Shown here: positions 1-8,286 of the stretch, one piece after another | How positions within the stretch are numbered: the stretch's first letter is position 1 | Layout: each line of letters begins with the position of its first letter | Assembly (NCBI RefSeq): GCF_000374065.1 | Contig: NZ_KB893257.1 | Location: forward strand, 1 to 64,000 | Direction of reading: 5' to 3' | Length of the DNA: 64,000 bases | From: Spirosoma luteum DSM 19990 | GTDB taxonomy: Bacteria; Bacteroidota; Bacteroidia; Cytophagales; Spirosomataceae | Notes under the pieces: model-generated | Told to the model about the DNA's origin: nothing | Databases searched by the model: none | Seen by the model: only the letters and a program-made list of their open reading frames with translations | Position numbers and translations under genes: made by a program

Positions 1-339
1 AATCTTTTGTCCGTTAACGTCCATCTCTATTAAATCAAAGATTACCTTAACGTTCTCATAGTCTTCTCCTAACAGGTCGAATAGGCTTCGGGTATTGGCG
101 TAATAATATGCCCCTGATTTCATAACAGTAAATCCATCCGGGTCTATCTCATCCGTAGTAACCAGAAAAAGCATTTTATCTTTTTCGTAGTCCTTCGCCT
201 TGCCAATCTTGACAGTTTTTACCTGTTCTAAATTCAGCCTTTTTTCTGCGTTGCGATTGAATCCAAGTTTACCGTTGGCATGTATAGTTGCCTTGATATT
301 GCTGTCCAATTCGCTGGCTTTAAAAAACTCAATCTCCAT
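1..339 (-). CDS. Hypothetical protein, partial (C-terminus outside window)
   Basis: The ATG at 339 opens 113 codons that run without a stop to the window edge. The protein begins MEIEFFKASELDSNIK and continues with a mixed alpha/beta composition. It has no signal peptide, membrane segment or recognisable catalytic motif. It lies 110 bp downstream of the 204-aa gene on the same strand, so it may be third in an operon headed by the HTH-ImmA/IrrE gene. I do not recognise the family. A cytosolic role linked to that operon is only a guess from position. Confidence 0.6.
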   Translation of the reverse strand, partial: MEIEFFKASELDSNIKATIHANGKLGFNRNAEKRLNLEQVKTVKIGKAKDYEKDKMLFLVTTDEIDPDGFTVMKSGAYYYANTRSLFDLLGEDYENVKVIFDLIEMDVNGQKI

Positions 340-449
340 TCTCCCTGTTTGTGAAACCTACGAAAGCAAAGATAGTTAATTATCCTATTTTCACAAGTGT
401 ATTTTCTCCCTTGTACAATCTCTTGCATTTTATTTGTGCATGCAGAAGA

Positions 450-1064
450 TTATTCCTTGTCTTTGCGTGGTGGTGGTACACTAAGCAACCCTTTCAGTTG
501 ATCGTCAAAAGTAACGTCGGTGTAATCAACATCAATTGGCTTTTCCTGCTTTTCCTTGTGGTACCCTAAGTCTTCATTCTTGGTTCTGAATGCAGTGTAC
601 AAATCAAATGGAATGGCACCCCGTTTCATCCATTCAATCACTGTAGCAAACGCAGGTTGCAAGTGTGGTGAAATTAAGGCTTGACGACTATCGCTTCCAC
701 GCACACCCTTAGAATTAACGTGTTTGCCCCTATTCAGGAACAGGTTGACTTCATCATAGATAAAGCGTCTCCCTGGTTCATTCTCTTTTCCCTTTGGTAA
801 TTTCAACTTCATAAAATTCCAAAGCGCATAGTACAGGTCATGGGATAAGTCAGGATTGGCAATATCGTTAATCATTGAGTCATCATAGCCAATGTCTTCA
901 TCTCCTAAGTCCTCATCGTCAAACAGTTTACCTTGTTTGCCGGGACCTTTCCTGTCGGCCTGTTCAGACATACGCTTGATTTCATCGTAAATCTCCTGTT
1001 GTGTCTTCCCTTGTCTGGCAGTATTGCGCTTATTCTGCTTGGGGTCTTTGTCGTTATTCTCCAT
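450..1064 (-). CDS. Hypothetical protein downstream of HTH-ImmA/IrrE protease
   Basis: This 204-aa protein has a charged, probably disordered N-terminus rich in K, Q and N (about residues 1-35), an acidic patch (DDEDLGDED) and a more regular middle and C-terminal region. It has no signal peptide or membrane segments. The start chosen is the ATG at 1064, which overlaps the end of the protease gene by 11 bases; a GTG at 1079 would add five residues. The overlap implies translational coupling with the protease, so it may be a partner, substrate or antitoxin-like factor (inference). The family is not recognised. Confidence 0.7.
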   Translation of the reverse strand: MENNDKDPKQNKRNTARQGKTQQEIYDEIKRMSEQADRKGPGKQGKLFDDEDLGDEDIGYDDSMINDIANPDLSHDLYYALWNFMKLKLPKGKENEPGRRFIYDEVNLFLNRGKHVNSKGVRGSDSRQALISPHLQPAFATVIEWMKRGAIPFDLYTAFRTKNEDLGYHKEKQEKPIDVDYTDVTFDDQLKGLLSVPPPRKDKE

Positions 1065-2277
1065 ATTGTGGTTGTTCACTAACCTTTGATTCTACTTTCT
1101 TTTTGAAGGCTTCAATTTCATCCAAGATTGTGTCTTTATCCCAAGGGTTTGTTCGGGCCATTTTTAGGGCTTTATCCGGCTTGCCAAAGTACTGTTGGTA
1201 TTGGCTGTAGTAATTGCGCTTATTCTGCTTGTCTTCGTGATAGCAGTAAAACGAGTAAATGATAGATGGGTGTACGCGGTACTTTTCGGCGTAAGCGGAT
1301 ACAATGGCAGGACTGGTAATACTATGCTTTATGTAATCAAGCGTCTCTTGACGGAAAAGGATTTCACGAGCAAAGTAATCAGCATCATCTTCGCGAAACA
1401 AAAAGATGTCGCTTTCTCCTGTTAGGTGATAAACCAGCCCGTTTTTCAGGTCTTCAAAATCATAGCACACATGGAACAGTTCGTGCATGAGCGCAAACCA
1501 AAGCGTAGCGTAAGATTTATTGAAGTCAGTAACGACAATACACGGTTTCCCATTGATGGCAAAGGTTCCACCCCGCACTTGCGTTTTAGATAGATAGGAT
1601 TGAATAATTACCGTTACCCCAACATTATACAATGCCTGAATAACTGTGAACAAACCCCTTTCTTCGTACCGGGTATAGGGCCTGATTTTGGGGATTAGCT
1701 TCATCAGCGCATCCCTATCATATTCATTAGGGTTGTTGTAGTGTTTGAATTGATGGATTGCCGAGCGTACCCAAAAGTCACGCATTTTATCATTTGACTT
1801 TGCTTTGGTGCGGCTAAACAACACATCCCCAATTTCCCGGTCGTACTCGAAAATACTCTCCAATTTAAAGAAGTGAGTTATTTGAGTCTCAATTTGCTCA
1901 AAATCCGAGACAGTGTCAATAACACCCGCTTTTTTTAGGCCCTGTAAATCAAAGTATTGGATAATATAGCTTGCGGCTTTTGCCTGTTGCAACTCCTTTG
2001 CCGATTCAGGTGACAGGGAAGCCATGTATACCCCTACAATCTGTTCAATGCCAACTTGCAAGAACTCGTCTAGTTTGAGCAGGGAAAATAAGTCAGCTTT
2101 TTGGGTGTCTCCTTTTAGTAAGCGGTCTAGTGTTATCCGATTAATGCCAACAATCCTAGAAAGCAGGTCAGATGAAATACCAAGTTCGTTTTTCTTTGTC
2201 TCGACTAAATCATACAGGGTTGGCCCATCGGTACGAGCTAACCACTCATATATGTCATTTAAAGAGCCATCAGCCAT
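1054..2277 (-). CDS. HTH-domain ImmA/IrrE-family metallo-endopeptidase
   Basis: This 407-aa protein has an N-terminal helix-turn-helix of the Xre/Cro kind (about residues 33-58, SSDLLSRIVGINRITLDRLL) and a C-terminal zinc protease domain. The zinc motif is HELFH at 265-269, followed by E296-D-D-A-D-Y-F-A, the usual second part of the ImmA/IrrE (DUF955) site. Family members cleave repressors or antitoxins, as with ImmA on ImmR and IrrE/PprI on DdrO. Sensor, repressor and protease may thus be fused in one chain. It heads a tightly packed minus-strand gene set 72 bp after a transposase gene. Inverted and direct repeats around its start suggest self-regulation. The middle segment (residues 80-240) is not recognised. 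Confidence 0.85.
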   Translation of the reverse strand: MADGSLNDIYEWLARTDGPTLYDLVETKKNELGISSDLLSRIVGINRITLDRLLKGDTQKADLFSLLKLDEFLQVGIEQIVGVYMASLSPESAKELQQAKAASYIIQYFDLQGLKKAGVIDTVSDFEQIETQITHFFKLESIFEYDREIGDVLFSRTKAKSNDKMRDFWVRSAIHQFKHYNNPNEYDRDALMKLIPKIRPYTRYEERGLFTVIQALYNVGVTVIIQSYLSKTQVRGGTFAINGKPCIVVTDFNKSYATLWFALMHELFHVCYDFEDLKNGLVYHLTGESDIFLFREDDADYFAREILFRQETLDYIKHSITSPAIVSAYAEKYRVHPSIIYSFYCYHEDKQNKRNYYSQYQQYFGKPDKALKMARTNPWDKDTILDEIEAFKKKVESKVSEQPQYGE

Positions 2278-2349
2278 ATTGTTCAGTTTTTACTGTTGAA
2301 TATGGGCGTAATTTACGCGTATTTAACTATATTGTTCACTTTTGAACAA
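2276..2349 (-). promoter_or_regulatory. Candidate operator/promoter of the HTH-ImmA gene
   Basis: Three symmetric or repeated motifs sit in the 72-bp gap and over the start codon. One is a direct repeat ATATTGTTCA(G/C)TTTT at 2276-2290 and 2329-2343, spaced 53 bp, about five helical turns. The second is a hyphenated palindrome GCGTAA-T-TTACGC at 2306-2318. The third is an inverted repeat TTGTTC-N6-GAACAA at 2332-2349. The motifs are seen directly; their use as operators by the HTH domain is inference. Confidence 0.45.
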
Positions 2350-3285
2350 CTATTTTTTTGCGATTAAGGCTTTGTAAGTTAAACGACCTTCTGTATTGGC
2401 AAGCACGAAGTAGAAGCGTTGGCTCGTTCCCTGTTGGCGGGAATTGTAGCGTAGTACAAATTCATCACAATAGCGTTGTAAGTGCTTGAAACTAACGTGG
2501 TGATAGATTCCATCAATACCCCGCTTTAACAGGCTCCAAAAGCCTTCCATCGTGTTTGTGTGAGCCATACCATTGACAAACTGTTTGGCGCTGTGTTGTA
2601 CTACTTCGTGCGAATACACTTTATTAAGCCCCTTATACGACTTGTATTCGTCGGTCATTACAATACTACCCGCCACTACCTGTTCAGCAATTAGCTTCTG
2701 AACGGTCTTACTGTTGGTGTCTTCAACTACTTGCGCTGTGACATTACCACCCCGTTCGACCATGCCGAATACAGGCTTCTTAGTTTTGGTCGAACGTCCC
2801 TGTGTACCTTCTGTTTTCTTATCAGCATGTTTGTTCTTTTCCTTGCCACCGATGTAAGTTTCATCAACTTCAACCGTACCTTCCATTGCGGCTTTATAGT
2901 TGGGATGGTCAAACGCATAGCGTAGACGGTGAAGAACGAACCACGCTGATTTTTGGGTCACGTCAATATCTTTGGCTAACTGATGGGAAGAAACACCCTT
3001 TTTGTGAGAAGAAAGGATGTACAGAGCCATAAACCACTTCTGCAAAGGGATTTTGGTATCCTCAAAGATGGTTCCGGTTTTGACGTTGAAGTACAGGCCC
3101 GAATTTTTGCACTTGTAGCGGTTAGGTGTTCCAGGCTTGCTGGCACACTGGTACACTTTTGATTCAGCGTCAAAGGGGGAAACTACAGTTCCGTTCCAGC
3201 GAATAGACTCTAAGTGAGCCAAGCAGGATGCTTCATCGGGGAACGCTTGGAGAAGGTCGGCAATACTCTTAAATTCGGGAACCAT
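2350..3285 (-). CDS. IS1595-family (ISXO2-like) transposase, copy 1
   Basis: This 311-aa DDE-type transposase has the same length and order as the copy at 58272-59207. The conserved acidic residues fall at identical positions: D141 (VDETYIGG), D212 (TDEYKSY), and N244/E247 (HTNTMEGFWS). The N-terminal zinc ribbon is damaged: where copy 2 has C40, C43, C59 and C62, this copy has S36, D39, C59 and S62. The catalytic domain looks intact. The start is the ATG at 3285 and the reading frame is unbroken. It catalyses cut-and-paste or copy movement of its element; whether it is still active without the zinc ribbon is open. Confidence 0.9.
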   Translation of the reverse strand: MVPEFKSIADLLQAFPDEASCLAHLESIRWNGTVVSPFDAESKVYQCASKPGTPNRYKCKNSGLYFNVKTGTIFEDTKIPLQKWFMALYILSSHKKGVSSHQLAKDIDVTQKSAWFVLHRLRYAFDHPNYKAAMEGTVEVDETYIGGKEKNKHADKKTEGTQGRSTKTKKPVFGMVERGGNVTAQVVEDTNSKTVQKLIAEQVVAGSIVMTDEYKSYKGLNKVYSHEVVQHSAKQFVNGMAHTNTMEGFWSLLKRGIDGIYHHVSFKHLQRYCDEFVLRYNSRQQGTSQRFYFVLANTEGRLTYKALIAKK

Positions 3286-3308
3286 AACCGTAAGTACTTG
3301 TGATTATG

Positions 3309-3365
3309 GTGTAAATATATACTCAATAAATGAGTATTGCAAATATTACAAGTAGTATTTTACAC
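3309..3365. promoter_or_regulatory. Symmetric region between transposase 1 and the 72-aa ORF
   Basis: The divergent intergenic region holds a perfect inverted repeat ATACTCA-N5-TGAGTAT at 3319-3337. It is nested inside GTGTAAA (3309-3315) and TTTACAC (3359-3365). Such nested dyads in a divergent promoter region would suit an operator or hairpin controlling transposase expression. The dyads are seen directly; the function is inferred. Confidence 0.4.
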
Positions 3366-3380
3366 TAAATCTGAACGAAA

Positions 3381-3599
3381 ATGAAAGGATTTGCAATTAA
3401 GGTTGGGGGTGGGCCAAATGGGGAGGAAAGGGAATTTAGAATTGCTCAAGATGAAAACATGTACGTTACTGCTTTTCGCATTAATAGTACAACTGGCGAT
3501 ATTGACCCCGACCTTATCTATTTAGGAACATTCGGAGATATTAATCACCTAGAAGTTAACGGGCAAATAACTGAACTCTTAAGCCAAGTTCGGTCTTAG
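3381..3599 (+). CDS. Small hypothetical protein
   Basis: This 72-aa ORF starts at ATG 3381 and is divergent from the transposase. The sequence has a polar N-terminus (MKGFAIKVGGGPNGEERE) and a probable beta-rich fold, with no signal peptide or membrane segment. It lies between the transposase and the proposed right end of the element, so it is probably cargo. The family is not recognised, and it could be a non-coding ORF, although its composition looks protein-like. Confidence 0.5.
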   Translation: MKGFAIKVGGGPNGEEREFRIAQDENMYVTAFRINSTTGDIDPDLIYLGTFGDINHLEVNGQITELLSQVRS

Positions 3600-3700
3600 T
3601 GTAAATTGGTATATCATTACCTAATATATTCAGCCATCAGCATGTATCTTGAGCGGTTGATTGACCTCAATTTTATACACACACCAGACAGCAAAAAAAC

Positions 3701-4441
3701 ATGCGTGCGTTCCTGTTTTTGATTTTAGCTACGGCAATACCCTTCCTGATACAACCATCCGCTTTAGCCCAGACAGTTACCCGTTCGGCAAGTATCCGGC
3801 AGGAACGGCAGATTGACGAGAATACGAAAATTGTTGATAAGAAAACCGGAAAACCAGTTTCGTACAAAGAGTATCAGGATTTGTTGAACAAGGACCGGGA
3901 TGGCTACCACCTGGAGGCTATTATTGATGAGTATGGGAAGGAGAGTGCCTACACCCTTCGTCCCATGACGCAAGAAGAGCGCGAAACGCACAGCGTCAGG
4001 GATTACGATACATCACTGAGGCCCAAAGTAGGTGAACCAATGCCCGAATTTGTGATGAAAGGCATCGATAATAAGGTGTATCGGCTGACGGAGTTAAAAG
4101 GCCATGTTCTGGTACTTGGCTTTTGGATCAGTTTACGTAAACCCTTCTGGGGACCCAATCAAGCAAAACCATTGGCTGATATTCTGGCGTCTTATCCGTC
4201 AAAAGCGGATATCATTTCATTGGGTATTCTACAGGATTCCGCAGAGGCTATAGCCAGCGTGATGGCTACGCAAACACTGCCGTTTGTTCCGATTCCCAAC
4301 TCCTACACCTTTAACCAAAAATTTCAGGTAACTAGAAGCCCCAGTTTTATCGTTATTGATCGACTGGGGAAAGTGGCTGCTTTCGTGGATGGACAAGACT
4401 ATGACCAATTAAATAAAGCCTTACAGGCAGCAAGTCGCTAA
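3701..4441 (+). CDS. Exported thioredoxin-fold (redoxin/TlpA-like) protein lacking the CxxC
   Basis: This 246-aa protein has a signal peptide (residues 1-24, cut after SALAQ). The C-terminal half follows the AhpC/TlpA pattern: KVGEPMPEF, a strand-loop LGFWISLRKPFWGPN where TlpA-like proteins carry WCxxC, and a cis-Pro segment (RSPSFIVID) followed by a G-K-V-A strand. No cysteine is present in the active-site loop, so thiol-disulfide exchange by the usual mechanism is not possible. A structural, binding or chaperone role in the periplasm is more likely. The N-terminal 100 residues are unassigned. It is the first ordinary chromosomal gene right of the accessory region. Confidence 0.75.
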   Translation: MRAFLFLILATAIPFLIQPSALAQTVTRSASIRQERQIDENTKIVDKKTGKPVSYKEYQDLLNKDRDGYHLEAIIDEYGKESAYTLRPMTQEERETHSVRDYDTSLRPKVGEPMPEFVMKGIDNKVYRLTELKGHVLVLGFWISLRKPFWGPNQAKPLADILASYPSKADIISLGILQDSAEAIASVMATQTLPFVPIPNSYTFNQKFQVTRSPSFIVIDRLGKVAAFVDGQDYDQLNKALQAASR

Positions 4442-4497
4442 GAACCAGCGATGCAGGATTTTTGACTAATTTGGTGGTTCATTTGCTAACCGACTCC

Positions 4498-5301
4498 ATG
4501 AAATACCTCCTGATACTGCTACTCATTGCCCATACATCCACTGCGCAGGTGTATACTCCCGAACCTGTTACGGGCCTGCTGGGTGCGTTTGGGGCGGAGG
4601 TTACGCTGGTGAAACAATCACTAAAGGACTCAAAAACAGTGTTAATTGACGGCATTTCGTTTACGACCGGACTCGTTGGTAACCAGCGCGTGGTTGTTGC
4701 CGAAACCGGTATTGGCAAAGTAAACGCGGCCATGACCACTGCCATACTACTCACTCATTTTCACCCCCGGCAGGTGTTATTTACCGGTATTGCGGGGGGC
4801 ACCAATCCCGACCTTCAGCCGGGAGACATTGTTATAGCCCGCCAAACGGTTCACCATGACTACCAGTACATCACCTTTGAGCAGCAGCCATCAATTCAAA
4901 CGCGCAACGCGGTAACGGGTGAAAAGAATCCGGCCTTCTTCAACGCCGACTCCGTTATGCTGGTTAGAGCCCAGGCCGTAGCTCACTCTGTTGCATTTGA
5001 TCCCGTTCCTGGCACGTCGCGTCCGCCGTCTGTGCTGACGGGTATTGTAGTTACAGGTGACCAGTTTATCTCATCGGCCCAAAAAGTTGCGGAGTTACGG
5101 AAAACATTTAAGGCCGACGCCACCGAAATGGAAGGAGCGGCAGTAGCGCAGGTCTGCTACCAGATGCAGGTACCCCACCTCGTTATTCGAAGCCTGAGTG
5201 ACCGGGCCGATGCCAATGCCCGACATGATATGTTGTCGTTTTACCAGACAGCCGCCCGCAACTCGGCCCGATTAGTATTGGCGTTGGTACAGAGTCTATA
5301 A
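4498..5301 (+). CDS. Exported 5'-methylthioadenosine/S-adenosylhomocysteine nucleosidase
   Basis: This 267-aa phosphorylase/nucleosidase family protein should hydrolyse MTA or SAH to adenine and the thioribose. Family landmarks are present: LLGAFGAEV near the start (the acid/base Glu), TGIAGGTNPDLQPGDIV, TEMEGAAVAQV (ribose-binding Met-Glu) and SLSDRAD (catalytic Asp). The ATG at 4498 is preferred over 4462 because it gives a clean signal peptide (MKYLLILLLIAHTSTAQ). The family is normally cytosolic, so the signal peptide makes this a periplasmic version, perhaps for purine salvage from outside. It follows the thioredoxin-like gene by 56 bp on the same strand. Confidence 0.85.
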   Translation: MKYLLILLLIAHTSTAQVYTPEPVTGLLGAFGAEVTLVKQSLKDSKTVLIDGISFTTGLVGNQRVVVAETGIGKVNAAMTTAILLTHFHPRQVLFTGIAGGTNPDLQPGDIVIARQTVHHDYQYITFEQQPSIQTRNAVTGEKNPAFFNADSVMLVRAQAVAHSVAFDPVPGTSRPPSVLTGIVVTGDQFISSAQKVAELRKTFKADATEMEGAAVAQVCYQMQVPHLVIRSLSDRADANARHDMLSFYQTAARNSARLVLALVQSL

Positions 5302-5337
5302 GTTCAAGTAACCGTTACTCGTTTACAGACCTGTCAA

Positions 5338-6819
5338 TCAGTCCAATGGCTTGGTCGATAGGGTTGATTTCGACCCATGAACAGGCTCCGTTACCGGCTG
5401 CGGGCTGACAGAAGACCGCGTAAACGAGATGACTGCTCCAATAAGCACCAGACCAGCCATAACCAGGTACGCGTAGTGCATACCGAGTAATTGGGCCGGT
5501 TCTGATTCGGGCGTTACGCCGTTAGCCAGCGCGTACCGGTTCCGGGTACTGTACCAGACGGCCGCAGCCAGCGCAATACCCATCACCAGGCCCAGATTTC
5601 GCATGAAGGCAATGATACTGCTGGCAATACCGCGTTGCGCCAACGGGGCCGCGTTGAGGGCCGTACTGCTGTTAGGCGATTGAAACAGGCCGAATCCCAA
5701 ACTGACCAGCGCACTCCGCCAGACAACCTCTTTCCAGTCCCAGGTACTATCCAGAAACGAAAAGGCGAAGTAGCCACAGGCCGTAATCAGCAGGCCGGTG
5801 GTGGATAGCCAGCGGGTCCTGATTTTATCGGACAGGTATCCGCCCAGCGGAGCAATCACGCTTAGGGTAAGTGGCCCGGCCAGCAGCACTAACCCCGCCC
5901 GCTCAGGCGGTAGACCCAGTAATTGCTGGAGGAAAAAAGGAATTACAAACAGGTTGGCTCCCGACGCAATGAATCCGCAAAAAGACGCCAGAATGGCCGA
6001 GGTGTAGGGCTTGACCCGAAACAAACTCAACTGAAGCATCGGCTCCCGAACGCGCTTCTCCCAAATAAAAAAGAACAGCAGCAATAAGGCTCCGATGGAT
6101 AACAGGCTGATGACAAGCCCGCTGTCCCAGCCGTAGCGGGGCTCAGACCCAAAATCCAGCCCTGTCAGAAGCGAGACTACGCCGAACAAAAACAAGCCGG
6201 CTCCCAGCAGGTCGAAGCGTTTTTGGTCTACCCTGATGCTTTTGGGCAGTACGAGCCACGCCCGCCAGATGGCCAGTAATCCGATGGGTACATTGACAAA
6301 AAAAATGCTCGTCCAGCCAAACTTTCCTAATAATAATCCCCCCACAACGGGGCCGGTGCTGGCTCCGGCGGCTACTACCGTACCCATCAACCCCAGGGCT
6401 TTGCCCCGCTCATTCGGAGCAAATGCATCACTGATTATTGCCGGGCCAATGGCAAAAATCATGGAAGCCCCTAGTCCCTGAACAACCCGAAACGCAACCA
6501 GCGACCAAAGACTCCAGGCTAGTCCACACAGTAGCGAACCCACCACAAACACCCCAAAACCCGTGATGTAGAGCCGTCGGCGACCCACCCAGTCCGATAG
6601 TTTTCCCATGATAAGGAGCGTACTGGTGGTGGTGAGGAGGTAACAGAGCACAACCCATTCTACCCGGTCGCCGGCATTCAGTTCGCGCCGGATGGTAGGC
6701 AGGGCAATATTGACGATACTACTGTCGAGAGTAGACATGAAGGTGCCGAACATGACCGTAGCCAGCACCATCCATTTACTGGGTAGCGAGGTAGTATGGA
6801 CAGGAGGGGGGATAGACAC
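5338..6819 (-). CDS. MFS transporter, DHA2 (EmrB/QacA) family
   Basis: This 493-aa inner-membrane protein has about 14 hydrophobic segments. The N-terminus carries the family pattern FMSTLDSSIVNIALPTI, then the MFS loop motif GKLSDWVGRRRLYITG and the antiporter motif C region (GPVVGGLL). These drug:H+ antiporters export lipophilic compounds and dyes. The start is GTG at 6819; an internal ATG at residue 17 is possible. It is convergent with the nucleosidase gene and transcribed alone. The substrate cannot be inferred from sequence. Confidence 0.9.
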   Translation of the reverse strand: MSIPPPVHTTSLPSKWMVLATVMFGTFMSTLDSSIVNIALPTIRRELNAGDRVEWVVLCYLLTTTSTLLIMGKLSDWVGRRRLYITGFGVFVVGSLLCGLAWSLWSLVAFRVVQGLGASMIFAIGPAIISDAFAPNERGKALGLMGTVVAAGASTGPVVGGLLLGKFGWTSIFFVNVPIGLLAIWRAWLVLPKSIRVDQKRFDLLGAGLFLFGVVSLLTGLDFGSEPRYGWDSGLVISLLSIGALLLLFFFIWEKRVREPMLQLSLFRVKPYTSAILASFCGFIASGANLFVIPFFLQQLLGLPPERAGLVLLAGPLTLSVIAPLGGYLSDKIRTRWLSTTGLLITACGYFAFSFLDSTWDWKEVVWRSALVSLGFGLFQSPNSSTALNAAPLAQRGIASSIIAFMRNLGLVMGIALAAAVWYSTRNRYALANGVTPESEPAQLLGMHYAYLVMAGLVLIGAVISFTRSSVSPQPVTEPVHGSKSTLSTKPLD

Positions 6820-7074
6820 AGGCAGGATGTATTGCTTTTGAACGTAACTGGTAAAACAAGCACCTTGTTCGGGTGAGAATAGCCAAAAACGGACAATAAA
6901 TTCAACGGTGATATCCGTCGACTATCGTAGGAATCGCCTGTTGGTGGGAGCCGGTCCGTGCCACTCATTACGCTTGTCACCCGCACGGGTGTTGAAAGCG
7001 TTTTTATGGTAAGAACGCCAAAATTTCGTACCTTGATTGCTCTTTATCCAATCATCTTCTCCTACCGCCGACCG

Positions 7075-8286
7075 ATGAAGCAGTACGCCCTATTACTAGT
7101 TGCCTGCCTGTTTGCCAGTATCGGACGGGCGCAAACTGACGTGCAGAAACGCTATCAAACCCAGCTTATTATGGTTGATGATGGCGGTGTCGTCGAGCTT
7201 GACGCGGGTACCTTCACATTTTCCGGGAGCTTGTCTTTGCAGGATAAAAAGAAGATCACCATCCGGGGAAAAGGCGTCGACAAAACGATTCTGAGTTTTA
7301 AGGGACAGACCGACGGGGCCGAAGGACTACGGGTATCCGATGCCGAAAATATCGTTATCGAGAATCTCACCATTCAGGATAGCAAAGGAGACGGTATTAA
7401 GACGATGAACGTAAAAGGTATTACGTTCCGAAACGTAAAAGTTGAATGGACCGGGCCGCCAAAGGCCGCAAATGGGGGTTATGGGTTATATCCTGTCCAG
7501 TGCGACAACGTTGTTATTGACAACTGCATTGCTATTGGAGCCTCCGACGCGGGTATTTACGTAGGGCAGTCGCGGGGGATTGTCGTTAAAAACAGCAAAG
7601 CCTATCACAACGTGGCGGGTATCGAGATTGAAAATTCTCGCAACGCGGAGGTGTTCGACAACGAAGCCTACGAGAATACAGGGGGCATTCTGGTATTCGA
7701 CTTACCCGACTTGGTGCAGAAGCAGGGCGGCAATGTACGGGTGTACAACAACTATGTGCATGACAATAACCTGCCCAACTTTGCGCCGGAGGGCAACATC
7801 GTGGCAGGGGTATCGGACGGGACCGGCCTGCTTATCCTGGCGGCCAGCAACGTAGAGGTGTTCGATAACCGGTTTATCAACAATCAGAGTGTGGGGACAG
7901 GCATCATCAGCTACCTGCTCACCGAACGTCCTATCACCGACAAGGGCTACTATCCTTTTTCGACGGGTATTTCTATTCACGACAACGTGTACGAGCGTAA
8001 ATCCGGTCCACCCACCACGCGGGGGCGTTTTGGGAAAATGTTTCACTCGGTGCTGAAGTTCGATCAGGATATTCCGCACATTCTGTACGACGGTATTGCC
8101 GATCCGGCCACACTGGATAAGAATGGAAACATGCCCGCCGATAAACGTATTTGCATCCGCAACAATGAAAATCAAAGCATTGCCAACCTCGATGCCGCAC
8201 AGGGTTTTCAGCACGTTTCCCGCGATGCGGCTCCTTTCGATTGTCAGTTAGAACCCGTAAAAACAACCCTCGGCAATGGCCGGTAA
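7075..8286 (+). CDS. Parallel beta-helix repeat protein (TIGR03805 type)
   Basis: This 403-aa exported protein has a signal peptide (MKQYALLLVACLFASIGRAQ) followed by repeated short strands typical of right-handed parallel beta-helices (NIVIENLTIQDSKGDGI, NVVIDNCIAIGASDAGIYV, NAEVFDNEAYENTGGI). It resembles carbohydrate-active or NosD-like folds, but no pectate-lyase catalytic set is evident. The ATG at 7075 is preferred to 6958 because it begins the signal peptide. It overlaps the downstream dihaem cytochrome by 11 bases. This pairing of a TIGR03805-type beta-helix with a TIGR03806-type cytochrome is a known conserved couple of unknown function. Confidence 0.85.
   Translation: MKQYALLLVACLFASIGRAQTDVQKRYQTQLIMVDDGGVVELDAGTFTFSGSLSLQDKKKITIRGKGVDKTILSFKGQTDGAEGLRVSDAENIVIENLTIQDSKGDGIKTMNVKGITFRNVKVEWTGPPKAANGGYGLYPVQCDNVVIDNCIAIGASDAGIYVGQSRGIVVKNSKAYHNVAGIEIENSRNAEVFDNEAYENTGGILVFDLPDLVQKQGGNVRVYNNYVHDNNLPNFAPEGNIVAGVSDGTGLLILAASNVEVFDNRFINNQSVGTGIISYLLTERPITDKGYYPFSTGISIHDNVYERKSGPPTTRGRFGKMFHSVLKFDQDIPHILYDGIADPATLDKNGNMPADKRICIRNNENQSIANLDAAQGFQHVSRDAAPFDCQLEPVKTTLGNGR

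Larger units (their letters stand above)
1..3621. mobile_element. Putative IS1595-family element with protease cargo, right part only
   Basis: This stretch contains an IS1595-type transposase, a minus-strand run of accessory genes (HTH-ImmA/IrrE protease and two unknowns) and a 72-aa plus-strand ORF. Ordinary chromosomal genes start just to the right. The proposed right end is TCATTACC at 3614-3621. It matches the last 8 bases of the proven element at 56706-59368, and with the four following bases (TAAT) the match is 12 bases. The rest of the terminal repeats is not alike, so it would be a different subgroup. The left end and target duplication lie outside the window. The transposase and family are seen directly; the right boundary is inference, and the cargo genes could instead be island genes beside a simple IS. 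Confidence 0.45.

Noticed and set aside
1195..1425. 76-aa plus-strand ORF within the metalloprotease gene
   Set aside because: Antisense shadow of the zinc-protease domain.
7702..8214. 170-aa minus-strand ORF in the beta-helix gene
   Set aside because: Shadow of the real plus-strand gene; repetitive His/Val content reflects the repeat codons.
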